From positions 1 to 43,211 of the forward strand of contig NZ_AOJL01000008.1 in the NCBI RefSeq assembly GCF_000337035.1: DNA of 43,211 bases, in the 5' to 3' direction. The notes beneath the pieces were generated by a model that searched no databases, was not told the origin of the DNA, and worked only from the letters and a program-made list of their open reading frames with translations. Positions 31,354 to 39,148 of the stretch are shown here, piece by piece. The DNA is from Halorubrum coriense DSM 10284 (GTDB taxonomy: Archaea > Halobacteriota > Halobacteria > Halobacteriales > Haloferacaceae). Each line of letters opens with the position of its first letter. Position 1 is the first letter of the stretch. A program made the position numbers and the translations under genes.

Positions 31354-32778
31354 ATGAAAGAGTATCAAACCATCACCGAGATCAGCGGCCCCCTCGTGTA
31401 CGCCGAGGTCGACGAGGCGATCGGTTACGACGAGATCGTCGAGATCGAGACGGCACAGGGCGAGACGCTGCGCGGGCAGGTGCTCGAATCCTCGGAGGAC
31501 GTGGTCGCAATCCAAGTCTTCGAGGGGACGAGCGGTATCGACAGAGACGCGTCCGTCCGCTTCCTGGGCGAGACGATGAAGATGCCCGTCACCGAGGACC
31601 TCCTCGGGCGGGTGCTCGACGGCTCCGGCCGCCCGATCGACGACGGCCCGGAGATCGTCCCCGAGGAGCGACAGGACATCGTCGGCGCGGCGATCAACCC
31701 GTACTCCCGGGAGTACCCCGAGGAGTTCATCGAGACGGGCGTCTCCGCCATCGACGGGATGAACACGCTCGTCCGCGGGCAGAAGCTCCCGATCTTCTCC
31801 AGCTCCGGCCAGCCGCACAGCGAACTGGCGATGCAGATCGCCCGGCAGGCCAGCGTGCCCGAGGAGGAGGAGGGCGGCGACGACGAGGAGGGCTCCGAGT
31901 TCGCCGTCATCTTCGGCGCGATGGGGATCACCCAGGAGGAGGCGAACGAGTTCATGGAGGACTTCGAGCGCACCGGCGCGCTGGAGCGCTCCGTCGTCTT
32001 CATGAACCTCGCGGACGACCCCGCCGTCGAGCGGACGGTCACGCCGCGGATGGTGCTCACCACGGCCGAGTACCTCGCCTTCGAGAAGGACTACCACGTC
32101 CTCGTCATCCTGACGGACATGACCAACTACTGCGAGGCGCTCCGCGAGATCGGTGCGGCCCGCGAGGAGGTGCCCGGCCGCCGCGGGTACCCCGGGTACA
32201 TGTACACCGACCTGGCGCAGCTGTACGAGCGCGCGGGCCGGATCAAGGGCCGCGACGGCTCGGTCACCCAGATCCCGATCCTCACGATGCCGGGCGACGA
32301 CGACACCCACCCGATCCCGGACCTGACCGGGTACATCACGGAGGGGCAGATCTACGTCGACCCCGACCTCAACAGTCAGGGCCTCCAGCCGCCGATCAAC
32401 GTCCTCCCCAGCCTGTCGCGGCTGATGGACGACGGGATCGGCGAGGGGCTCACCCGCGCCGACCACGCCGACGTGAAAGACCAGATGTTCGCGGCGTACG
32501 CGGAGGGCGAGGACCTCCGCGACCTCGTGAACATCGTCGGTCGCGAGGCGCTCTCCGAGCTCGACAACAAGTACCTCGACTTCGCGGACGCGTTCGAATC
32601 GGAGTTCATCGACCAGGGCTTCGAGACGAACCGCGACATCGACGAGACGCTCTCGATCGGCTGGGACCTGCTCTCGATGCTGCCGAAGGACGCTCTCAAC
32701 CGGATCGACGAGGAGTTCATCGAGGAGCACTACCGCGAGGACGACTCCGAGCGCGAAGTCCTCGAAGCCGCCGACTGA
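31354..32778 (+). CDS. atpB: A-type ATP synthase regulatory subunit B
   Basis: The 474-residue protein starts [19 protein letters not shown] and has [14 protein letters not shown] pattern ([21 protein letters not shown]) followed by [18 protein letters not shown]. Here the P-loop is replaced, as expected of the non-catalytic B subunit. [21 protein letters not shown] is a further family hallmark. A short Glu/Asp/Gly insert (near 169-182) is typical of halophiles. It starts two bases after the atpA stop. Its 3' end is followed by a 152-bp gap before atpD. Confidence 0.98.
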   Translation: MKEYQTITEISGPLVYAEVDEAIGYDEIVEIETAQGETLRGQVLESSEDVVAIQVFEGTSGIDRDASVRFLGETMKMPVTEDLLGRVLDGSGRPIDDGPEIVPEERQDIVGAAINPYSREYPEEFIETGVSAIDGMNTLVRGQKLPIFSSSGQPHSELAMQIARQASVPEEEEGGDDEEGSEFAVIFGAMGITQEEANEFMEDFERTGALERSVVFMNLADDPAVERTVTPRMVLTTAEYLAFEKDYHVLVILTDMTNYCEALREIGAAREEVPGRRGYPGYMYTDLAQLYERAGRIKGRDGSVTQIPILTMPGDDDTHPIPDLTGYITEGQIYVDPDLNSQGLQPPINVLPSLSRLMDDGIGEGLTRADHADVKDQMFAAYAEGEDLRDLVNIVGREALSELDNKYLDFADAFESEFIDQGFETNRDIDETLSIGWDLLSMLPKDALNRIDEEFIEEHYREDDSEREVLEAAD

Positions 32779-32894
32779 CGCGCCGCGACTCACTTTTCGC
32801 CGCGGTCGCCACCCCTCGCCAGCGACCGCCTCGGCGCGGCCGTGTTCGGGAGTCGACTCTCGGCGGCCGCCCGGGCGATCCGGCACGTCTGAAA

Positions 32895-32904
32895 AGAATT
32901 AACC
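32895..32904 (+). promoter_or_regulatory. Promoter before atpD
   Basis: AGAATTAACC is centred about 31 bp upstream of the atpD ATG, within a 152-bp gap after atpB. A T-run (ACTTTTCGC near 32792-32799) just after atpB may be a terminator. atpD may thus be transcribed separately. Confidence 0.55.
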
Positions 32905-32930
32905 GCCTCGGAGCGGAACCTACCCACAAG

Positions 32931-33632
32931 ATGGCCAAGGACGTCAAACCGACGCGGAAGAACCTGATGGCGATCGAGGACCGCATCGAGCTCTCCGAGC
33001 GCGGCCACGACACGCTCGAACAGAAGCGCGACGGGCTCATCATGGAGTTCATGGACATCCTCGACCAGGCGCAGGACGTCCGGTCCGAGGTCTCCGAAAA
33101 CTACGAGACGGCCCAGCGGAAGATCGACATGGCCCGGGCGATGGAGGGCGACGTGGCGGTCCGCGGCGCGGCCGCGGCGCTGAAAGAGCACCCCGAGATC
33201 ACGACGCAGTCGAAGAACATCATGGGCGTCGTGGTCCCGCAGATCGAGTCCTCGAAGGTCCAGAAGAGCCTCGACGAGCGGGGGTACGGCCTGCTCGGTT
33301 CCTCGGCGCGGATCGACGAGGCGGCCGACGCCTACGAGGGGCTGTTAGAGAAGATCATCCTCGCCGCCGAGGTCGAGACGGCGATGAAGAAGATGCTCAC
33401 GGAGATCGAGACCACGAAGCGCCGCGTGAACGCGCTGGAGTTCACGCTGCTCCCGAGCCTGTACGAGAACCAGGAGTACATCGAGCAGAAGCTCGAAGAG
33501 CAGGAGCGCGAGGAGATCTTCCGCATGAAGAAGATCAAAGCGAAGAAAGAGGAGGAAGAGGCCGCCGAGGAGGCCGAGGCGGTCGCGGAGGTCGCGGCCG
33601 CGGAGACCGAGGAACCGGAGCCGGCCGACTGA
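32931..33632 (+). CDS. atpD: A-type ATP synthase subunit D
   Basis: The 233-residue protein opens [39 protein letters not shown], the conserved start of subunit D, and consists of two long antiparallel helices (about 10-80 and 125-205) with a short intervening region. It is the central rotor shaft that turns within the A3B3 head. The C-terminal 35 residues are an acidic Glu/Ala/Val run ([23 protein letters not shown]) beyond the usual end, a likely disordered extension. It appears to have a separate promoter. Confidence 0.96.
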   Translation: MAKDVKPTRKNLMAIEDRIELSERGHDTLEQKRDGLIMEFMDILDQAQDVRSEVSENYETAQRKIDMARAMEGDVAVRGAAAALKEHPEITTQSKNIMGVVVPQIESSKVQKSLDERGYGLLGSSARIDEAADAYEGLLEKIILAAEVETAMKKMLTEIETTKRRVNALEFTLLPSLYENQEYIEQKLEEQEREEIFRMKKIKAKKEEEEAAEEAEAVAEVAAAETEEPEPAD

Positions 33633-33682
33633 CTTCCTCCTCTCCACCTGCCATCAGCGGTTCCGCGTCTTCTCCCCGCCGA

Positions 33683-33689
33683 CTTTTAC
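33683..33689 (+). promoter_or_regulatory. TATA-like box for the DUF6276-like gene
   Basis: CTTTTAC is centred about 28 bp before the ATG at 33714. Confidence 0.55.
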
Positions 33690-33713
33690 CCCCTCCCGCC
33701 CGTATCGACGCGC

Positions 33714-34103
33714 ATGTCTTGTCCCGACTGCGACGCCGAAGTGGTCGCCTTCGCGGTGCCGTCCGCGCTCCGCGAGCACGCTCCCGCCGACGCGGCGGCG
33801 ATCTGTACGCGGTGTCTGCGCGTCGCCGCGGCGAGCGAGGCGGGCGTCGCGGACGCGGCGACCGCCGACCCCGACCTCGGGCGCGTCGACCCCGTCTTCC
33901 CGTCGGGCGAGGCCGGGATCGCCCTGGCGCTCTGCTGTGGAAAGCTGGAGTCGTTCGCCACGAACCGGGAGTCGATCGAGGCGCTGGTCCGCCACGCGGA
34001 GGGGGCGGGCGCGGACGTGTTCGCCTTCCTCGGGCGGCTCGACGCCGCCGACGCCGCGTTCGACTTGGACCGGCGGCGGGCGACGCTGATCGACGCGCTC
34101 TGA
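33714..34103 (+). CDS. DUF6276-like zinc-ribbon protein
   Basis: The 129-residue protein starts MSCPDCDAEVVAFAVP and has a second Cys pair (ICTRC) about 22 residues later, so residues 1-32 may bind zinc. The rest is helical, with GEAGIALALCCGKLESFATNRESIEALV and VFAFLGRLDAADAAFDL. I associate this family (DUF6276) with a position just after atpD in haloarchaea, from memory. This would suggest, but not show, a link to the ATP synthase. There are no catalytic residues I recognise. It converges with the small membrane protein gene, 10 bp apart. Confidence 0.75.
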   Translation: MSCPDCDAEVVAFAVPSALREHAPADAAAICTRCLRVAAASEAGVADAATADPDLGRVDPVFPSGEAGIALALCCGKLESFATNRESIEALVRHAEGAGADVFAFLGRLDAADAAFDLDRRRATLIDAL

Positions 34104-34113
34104 GCCGGCGGCG

Positions 34114-34461
34114 TTACAGGTCGACGCCGTCCGGGTCGTTCCACTCGTCGTCCGCGTCGTCGTCGGCCTCCGTTCCCGCCGGGCCGAGCCGCTCTTCTCC
34201 CTGCCGCGACTCGTGGACGGCGAAGCCGCCGGTACGCTCGTCGCTCCCGCCGGCGTAGGGGTCGGTGTCGGCGTCGTACCCCTGCTCCCCCCGCTCGAAG
34301 ATGTACGCGAAGAAGCCGAACAGCGGGACGGCGAACGAGATGAGCGCCCACTTGCGCGGGTTCATTCCGTACTTGGGCGCGTCGACGTACGCGTAGGCGG
34401 CGAAGCCGACGAGCCACATGAGCGGGACGCCGACGAGGATGACGGCGACGAGCGGCTGCAT
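34114..34461 (-). CDS. Small membrane protein with acidic tail
   Basis: The 115-residue protein (start ATG at 34461) has two hydrophobic segments: about 2-27 (PLVAVILVGVPLMWLVGFAAYAYV) and 38-56 (KWALISFAVPLFGFFAYIF). These are followed by a 60-residue Asp/Glu/Gly-rich soluble tail. The loop DAPKYGMNPRKW between the helices is a pattern seen in small archaeal membrane proteins of unknown role. A TATA-like box CCTTATTG is centred 25 bp upstream at 34483-34490, and this excludes the longer frame with an earlier ATG. The function is unknown. Confidence 0.75.
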   Translation of the reverse strand: MQPLVAVILVGVPLMWLVGFAAYAYVDAPKYGMNPRKWALISFAVPLFGFFAYIFERGEQGYDADTDPYAGGSDERTGGFAVHESRQGEERLGPAGTEADDDADDEWNDPDGVDL

Positions 34462-34543
34462 ACCGGAACTTTGACCGCGCGGCAATAAGGCTGCGGACGA
34501 GTCGACGCGCCGGCGGCGAGGGGGCGCGCCGGTCAGGGGGCGC

Positions 34544-36049
34544 TCAGAGGAACGGCCGCCAGTAGTACGGGCTGACGAACCCCTCGATGACGGCGGCGAC
34601 GCCGAGCAGGATCCCGAGCCCGACGGTCACCCAGAACGCGGTTTCGAGGGTGTCGGCGAACTGCCCGCGGCTCGCGCGGCCCCGTATCGCCCGCCACGAG
34701 ACCGCGCCGAGGTGGACGCCGAGCGCGCCCGAGACGACGAGCGCCGGGATCTCGAAGATCCCGTGCGGGACCACGAACGCGACGAGGGCGAGGAGGTTCT
34801 CCTCTAAGGCGGCGGTGGCCCCGAGCGCGAGGCCGTTGAACGCGAGCGACGAGAGCGCGGGGACGACGAGACCGGCGCCGGAGAAGGCGGTCGCGATCGC
34901 GACCCCCCAGTTGTTCCCGAAGAACGTCAGCGCCGCCACGGGCGGGACGTGCCCCACCAGCCGCCCCTCGATCGACGTGGGGGCCATCTCCGCGAAGGGA
35001 GCGGCAGCGACCCAGCCGACGGCGCCGAATCCGAGGGCCACCGCGAGCGCGAGGGCGTGACTGCCCGGCGTCGACCGGACGAATCCGGCCAGCTCCCGCC
35101 ACCCGCGGCGGAGGCCGCCGATCAGCTGGGCGCGGACGCCGGCCTCGGGCGGCGAGACGGGGTCGACCGTCTCGCGGTAGTCGCCGTAGAGGACGGTCTT
35201 CAGCAGGTCGAGCGCGGGCGCGACGACGACGGCGCTGGCGAGCGCGACGACGGCGCCGCCGCCGAGGAACGCGATCCCGGAGGCGACCGACGCGACGGCG
35301 ACAACCGCGCCGATCGCGACCACGAGGTAGGCGGCGGCGTCGACCGGGTTCGAGCGGACGAAGCCGCCGGCCCCCTCGATCCCGCCGACGACGCCGGCGT
35401 CGTCGACGACGACGGCCACCGGCGCGAACGCGAAGAGGATCCGCACGAGCGCCACGGCGAGGAAGCCGACGAGCAGGACGCCGATCGCGACCGCCGCGCC
35501 GAGGAACGGGTTCGCGAGGGACGCCGCGCCGATCGCGATCGACCCGAGCGCGATCACGGCGACCCACAGGAGCAGCTCGGCGACGTACAGGCCGAGGAAG
35601 GTGAGCCACCGGGACCGGGCCCCGGCGATCCCGCCGACGAGCCCCCGCTCGTCGCGGAGGCTCGCGATGACCGCCGAGAGCTGGCCGGCCGAGACGGCGG
35701 CGTACGCGAGGACTGCCAGGGCGACCGTGACGAGCACGCCGCCGGCGACGAGGACCCCGACCGTCGGGGTCGCCAGCGGCTCGAACGCGGGCGCGACCCC
35801 CTCGCCCCACGCCTGAAGCGCCTCCGGGTCCTGCGTCTCGGGCGGCGGTTCGACCCCCGCGAGCGCCTCGCGGAGCGTCGCGAGCCGCCCGGTCAGTTCG
35901 AGGTGGAGGTAGACACCCGTGAGCGCCGCGAACGTGCCGAGGCGGGCGATCACCGGCACGGCGGTGCCGAGGAGGTAGAACGGGAGGAGGTCCGCGGGGC
36001 GTCGACGGAGGGTCGCTGTCGTTGCCGTAATAGCGGCGGAGAGGTCCAT
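34544..36049 (-). CDS. SpoIIM-family integral membrane protein
   Basis: The 501-residue protein has many hydrophobic segments rich in Ala, Gly and Val. The C-terminal 190 residues match the stage II sporulation protein M (DUF95) pattern: FVRSTPGSHALALAVALGFGAVGW, FFGNNWGVAIATAFSGAG, and PHGIFEIPALVVSGALGVHLG. The N-terminal 300 residues form a separate membrane domain with about six helices, seen in haloarchaeal relatives. Archaea do not sporulate; the family's role outside Bacillus is not established, with links to membrane remodelling proposed for bacteria. The start is the ATG at 36049, with a TATA-like TTTTTAAGTA 26 bp upstream. Confidence 0.85.
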   Translation of the reverse strand: MDLSAAITATTATLRRRPADLLPFYLLGTAVPVIARLGTFAALTGVYLHLELTGRLATLREALAGVEPPPETQDPEALQAWGEGVAPAFEPLATPTVGVLVAGGVLVTVALAVLAYAAVSAGQLSAVIASLRDERGLVGGIAGARSRWLTFLGLYVAELLLWVAVIALGSIAIGAASLANPFLGAAVAIGVLLVGFLAVALVRILFAFAPVAVVVDDAGVVGGIEGAGGFVRSNPVDAAAYLVVAIGAVVAVASVASGIAFLGGGAVVALASAVVVAPALDLLKTVLYGDYRETVDPVSPPEAGVRAQLIGGLRRGWRELAGFVRSTPGSHALALAVALGFGAVGWVAAAPFAEMAPTSIEGRLVGHVPPVAALTFFGNNWGVAIATAFSGAGLVVPALSSLAFNGLALGATAALEENLLALVAFVVPHGIFEIPALVVSGALGVHLGAVSWRAIRGRASRGQFADTLETAFWVTVGLGILLGVAAVIEGFVSPYYWRPFL

Positions 36050-36070
36050 GGGGCGGGTTTGGTCGTCCGA

Positions 36071-36080
36071 TACTTAAAAA
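36071..36080 (-). promoter_or_regulatory. TATA box for the SpoIIM-family gene
   Basis: TTTTTAAGTA on the minus strand is centred about 26 bp before the ATG at 36049. The T-run could also serve in termination of the Lhr gene upstream, since both are transcribed leftward. Confidence 0.6.
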
Positions 36081-36110
36081 CGGGAGTCCGAACGGAGGCG
36101 CCGGTCCCGA

Positions 36111-39026
36111 TCAGTCCCAGAACGACTGCGTGCGCGCGTATTCGCGCTCCTGTCGGAGCACGTCGCGGTAGAACTCGTCTTCGTCCTCGCGGAGCTTGTT
36201 GATGATCCGCGCGGCGTTGTGGGGGCCGACGCCGCGGGCGGCCAGCGCGATCACCGCCCGTTTCCCGTGCGTCTGGACGAGGCTCGCGGCGCGGTGCGCG
36301 CGCTCGGTGCGGCGCTCCTGCTCGTCGTCCTTCTCCGGCGCGCGCACCGCGGCGACCGTCTCGTCGTCCCACGGGTTCAGCGCCGCGACCCGGGTGGACC
36401 CGCACTCCGGACACTCCGGCTGGTCGCGGACGCGCCGGACCTTCGTCGTGTGCCTCCAGTCGGCGCAGTGGAGGCAAAAGAGGATGACGCGGTCGTCCCG
36501 AATCCGTTCTCTGACGGTCTCGATCACGTCGGCGTCGGCGTTGTCGGGGACGAGGAACTCCGTGCCGGCCGAGCGACCCGCCGTGCCGAGCGGCGTGCGC
36601 TCGCGGGCGATCGCGAGCTCGCGGGAGCCGTCTCGGACCGCGGCGAGCAGGTCGGCCGTCTCCGGCACCGCGAGGTCGGCGTGGAACACCTCCCGGAGCG
36701 CCTCGTCGTAGACCGGCGTGTCTTCGAGGGCCGCGAGCAGGCGGTCGCCGCCGAACCGGCCCCGCCCCTCGCGGTAGCGCTTGACCGCGCCGAACTTCGC
36801 GGCGACCTGCGCGAGCGTGAACTTCAGCGCGTCCGACTTCTTGACGGCGAGTTCGAGGTACGCCTCCAGGCGGTCCGGGTCGGTCGTCTCCAACACCTCG
36901 CGGAAGGTCCCGGGGGAGACGCCGTTCGGGACCTCGAACTCGATCCGATAGGGGTCGACGTCCATCCCGACCGACGAGCCGGCGCGCTGGCCGACGAGCG
37001 CCGCGAGCAGCCGCGCGAGCGTCTCGTTGACCTCGTGGCCGAAGGCGGCGTTGACCGCGACGGTGCGGGCGCTCCCCTCGATCACGATCCGGTCGTCGGT
37101 CGGGACGGGGTGGCCGGCGTCGACGTGGTCGACGACCGACTTCAGCGCGGCCGCGACCGTCTCCTCGTCCGTCGGATAGCGCTCGGCGAGGTCGGCGGCG
37201 ACCGCCGCCGGGGTGGACCCGGCGTCGAGCGCGGCCGCGGCCTCGCCGCGGATCCGTCCGACCTCCTCGGCGACGGGCCTCGGGACGGGGATCTCTTGGC
37301 CCACCCACGACGGGACCTCGCCGGTCGGGTCGGGGATCGGCGTCACGTTCACGCGCTCCTCCTCCTCGTCGATCTCCGTGATCCGCCACATCTCGCCGCG
37401 CTGAACGAACGTCTCGCCCGGGCCGGCGAAGTTGACGACGAACTGCTCGTCTAAGGTCCCGATCCCCCGCCGCGAGGACATGTCGTACACCTCGTAGGTG
37501 GACTCGTCGGGGATCATCGAGAGGTTCGCGTAGAAGTACTGCCACGTGCCCCCCGACTTCTCGAGCGTGTCCGTCTCCTCGTCGAGCCACAGGAGCCGGT
37601 TCCCGTCGAGTTCGCGGACGACCTCTTGGAACTCCGGCTCGGAGAGGTCCGCGAACGGGTACGCGTCCGTGACGGTCTGATATGCCTCCCGTGCGTGGAT
37701 CTCCCCCTCGTCCATCACGAGGCCGACGATCTGGTTGGCGACCGTGTCGAGGCTGCCGTGGTGGATGTCGGCGGGCTCGACGAGCTCCTCGCCGGCGCGG
37801 CGCGCGATTGCCAGCGCCTCCAGCGTGTCGTCGCCGCCCTGCGTCACGACCGTCCCCTCGGAGACGAGGTCGCGACGGTGGCCGGCGCGCCCGACGCGCT
37901 GGAGCAGGCGGGCGACCTCGCGCGGGCTCCCGTACTGGACCACGTGGTCGACGCGCCCCACGTCGATGCCGAGCTCCATCGAGGAGGTACAGACGAGCCC
38001 GTCGAGGTCGCCCGACTTGAACCGGTCTTCCACGTCGATCCGGACCTCCTTCGAGAGCGAGCCGTGGTGGAGCTCGATCTCGGTGGGATCTTCGGTTCCG
38101 CGATCACGTTCCTTCTCGGCGAGCGTCTTGAACCGCGAGCCGAGCGCCTCCGCCGTCTGCCGCGTGTTGACGAAGATCAGCGTCGACTCGTGGTCCGCGA
38201 CGATCCCGCGGATCGTCCGGACGTGGCTCGCGGTCGTCTCGTCGACCGCGAGCTCGCCGGCCAGCGTCGCGTCGCGGTCGGTGATATCCGGGTCGAGGAC
38301 GCGCACGTCGGTCCGCGTCCCGGCCGCGACCTCGACGGTCTCGAACCCGCGGTCGCCGGGGCGGTCCGGGTCGCGGGTGCCCGTCCCGACGAGGAACCGC
38401 CCGACCTCCTCGGGGTCGCCGACCGTCGCCGAGAGGCCGACCCGCTGGAACGGCCCCGCGACGCGGCGGAGGCGTTCGAGGCCGACCGTGAGCTGCGCGC
38501 CGCGCTTCGCGGCGGCGAGCTCGTGGACCTCGTCGATGACGACGTGCGCGACGTCCTCCAACGCGACCCGCATCTTCGAGCCGGTGAGGATCGCCTGAAG
38601 GCTCTCCGGCGTCGTGATCAGCACGTCCGGCGGGTCGTCGGCCTGCTTCGAGCGCTCGTACTGCGTCGTGTCGCCGTGGCGCACCGCGACCTCGACGCCG
38701 AGCCGGTCGCCCCACCACTCCAGCCGGTCCATCATGTCGCGGTTGAGCGCGCGGAGCGGCGTGATGTACAGCGCTGAGATCCCCTCTCGCGGCGGGTCGC
38801 CCGGGGCGTCGCGGGCGTCGACGATCGCGTCGAAGATGGGCAACATCGCGGTCTCCGTCTTCCCGGTGCCCGTCGGGGCGAGGACGAGGGCGTTCTCGCC
38901 GGCCGCGAGCGGCGGGATCGCCTCCCGCTGGGGCTCCGTCGGCGTCGAGAACCCCTGTTCCGAGAGCGCCGCGCGGACCTCGCTCCCGAGGTGCGCGAAC
39001 GCGTCCATCCCCGACGGTTCAGCCAT
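36111..39026 (-). CDS. lhr: Lhr-type superfamily 2 DNA/RNA helicase
   Basis: The 971-residue protein has the SF2 motor: Q-motif region (FSTPTEPQREAIPPL), Walker A PTGTGKTE (51-58), TPLRALNRDM, VLITTPESLQ, DEVH with a VVIDEVHELAAAKRGAQL context, LSATVGDPEEV, and the second RecA domain with STLIFVNTRQTAE, MELGIDVGRVD and QRVGRAGHRRD. The Lhr-core region (winged helix and beta-barrel) follows. Near the C-terminus CLHC and CPEC form a zinc-binding module, and GARGVGPHNAARII-type helix-hairpin-helix residues (AARGVGPHNAARIINK) end the protein. Lhr helicases unwind DNA and DNA/RNA hybrids 3' to 5' in repair and recombination. The start at 39026 has a TATA-like GGCTTAATCG 36 bp upstream; Met7 is an alternative. 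Confidence 0.94.
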   Translation of the reverse strand: MAEPSGMDAFAHLGSEVRAALSEQGFSTPTEPQREAIPPLAAGENALVLAPTGTGKTETAMLPIFDAIVDARDAPGDPPREGISALYITPLRALNRDMMDRLEWWGDRLGVEVAVRHGDTTQYERSKQADDPPDVLITTPESLQAILTGSKMRVALEDVAHVVIDEVHELAAAKRGAQLTVGLERLRRVAGPFQRVGLSATVGDPEEVGRFLVGTGTRDPDRPGDRGFETVEVAAGTRTDVRVLDPDITDRDATLAGELAVDETTASHVRTIRGIVADHESTLIFVNTRQTAEALGSRFKTLAEKERDRGTEDPTEIELHHGSLSKEVRIDVEDRFKSGDLDGLVCTSSMELGIDVGRVDHVVQYGSPREVARLLQRVGRAGHRRDLVSEGTVVTQGGDDTLEALAIARRAGEELVEPADIHHGSLDTVANQIVGLVMDEGEIHAREAYQTVTDAYPFADLSEPEFQEVVRELDGNRLLWLDEETDTLEKSGGTWQYFYANLSMIPDESTYEVYDMSSRRGIGTLDEQFVVNFAGPGETFVQRGEMWRITEIDEEEERVNVTPIPDPTGEVPSWVGQEIPVPRPVAEEVGRIRGEAAAALDAGSTPAAVAADLAERYPTDEETVAAALKSVVDHVDAGHPVPTDDRIVIEGSARTVAVNAAFGHEVNETLARLLAALVGQRAGSSVGMDVDPYRIEFEVPNGVSPGTFREVLETTDPDRLEAYLELAVKKSDALKFTLAQVAAKFGAVKRYREGRGRFGGDRLLAALEDTPVYDEALREVFHADLAVPETADLLAAVRDGSRELAIARERTPLGTAGRSAGTEFLVPDNADADVIETVRERIRDDRVILFCLHCADWRHTTKVRRVRDQPECPECGSTRVAALNPWDDETVAAVRAPEKDDEQERRTERAHRAASLVQTHGKRAVIALAARGVGPHNAARIINKLREDEDEFYRDVLRQEREYARTQSFWD

Positions 39027-39148
39027 GCTGTGATCGTTCTTGGTTGGGCGCTCGGGCGATTAAGCCCGTCGCTGTGCGAGATCCGGACGCGGCGGTCGCC
39101 GGCCTGCCGGGCCGCCGTCGGCGGCGCAGCGTCGGCCGGCGCGCCCGG

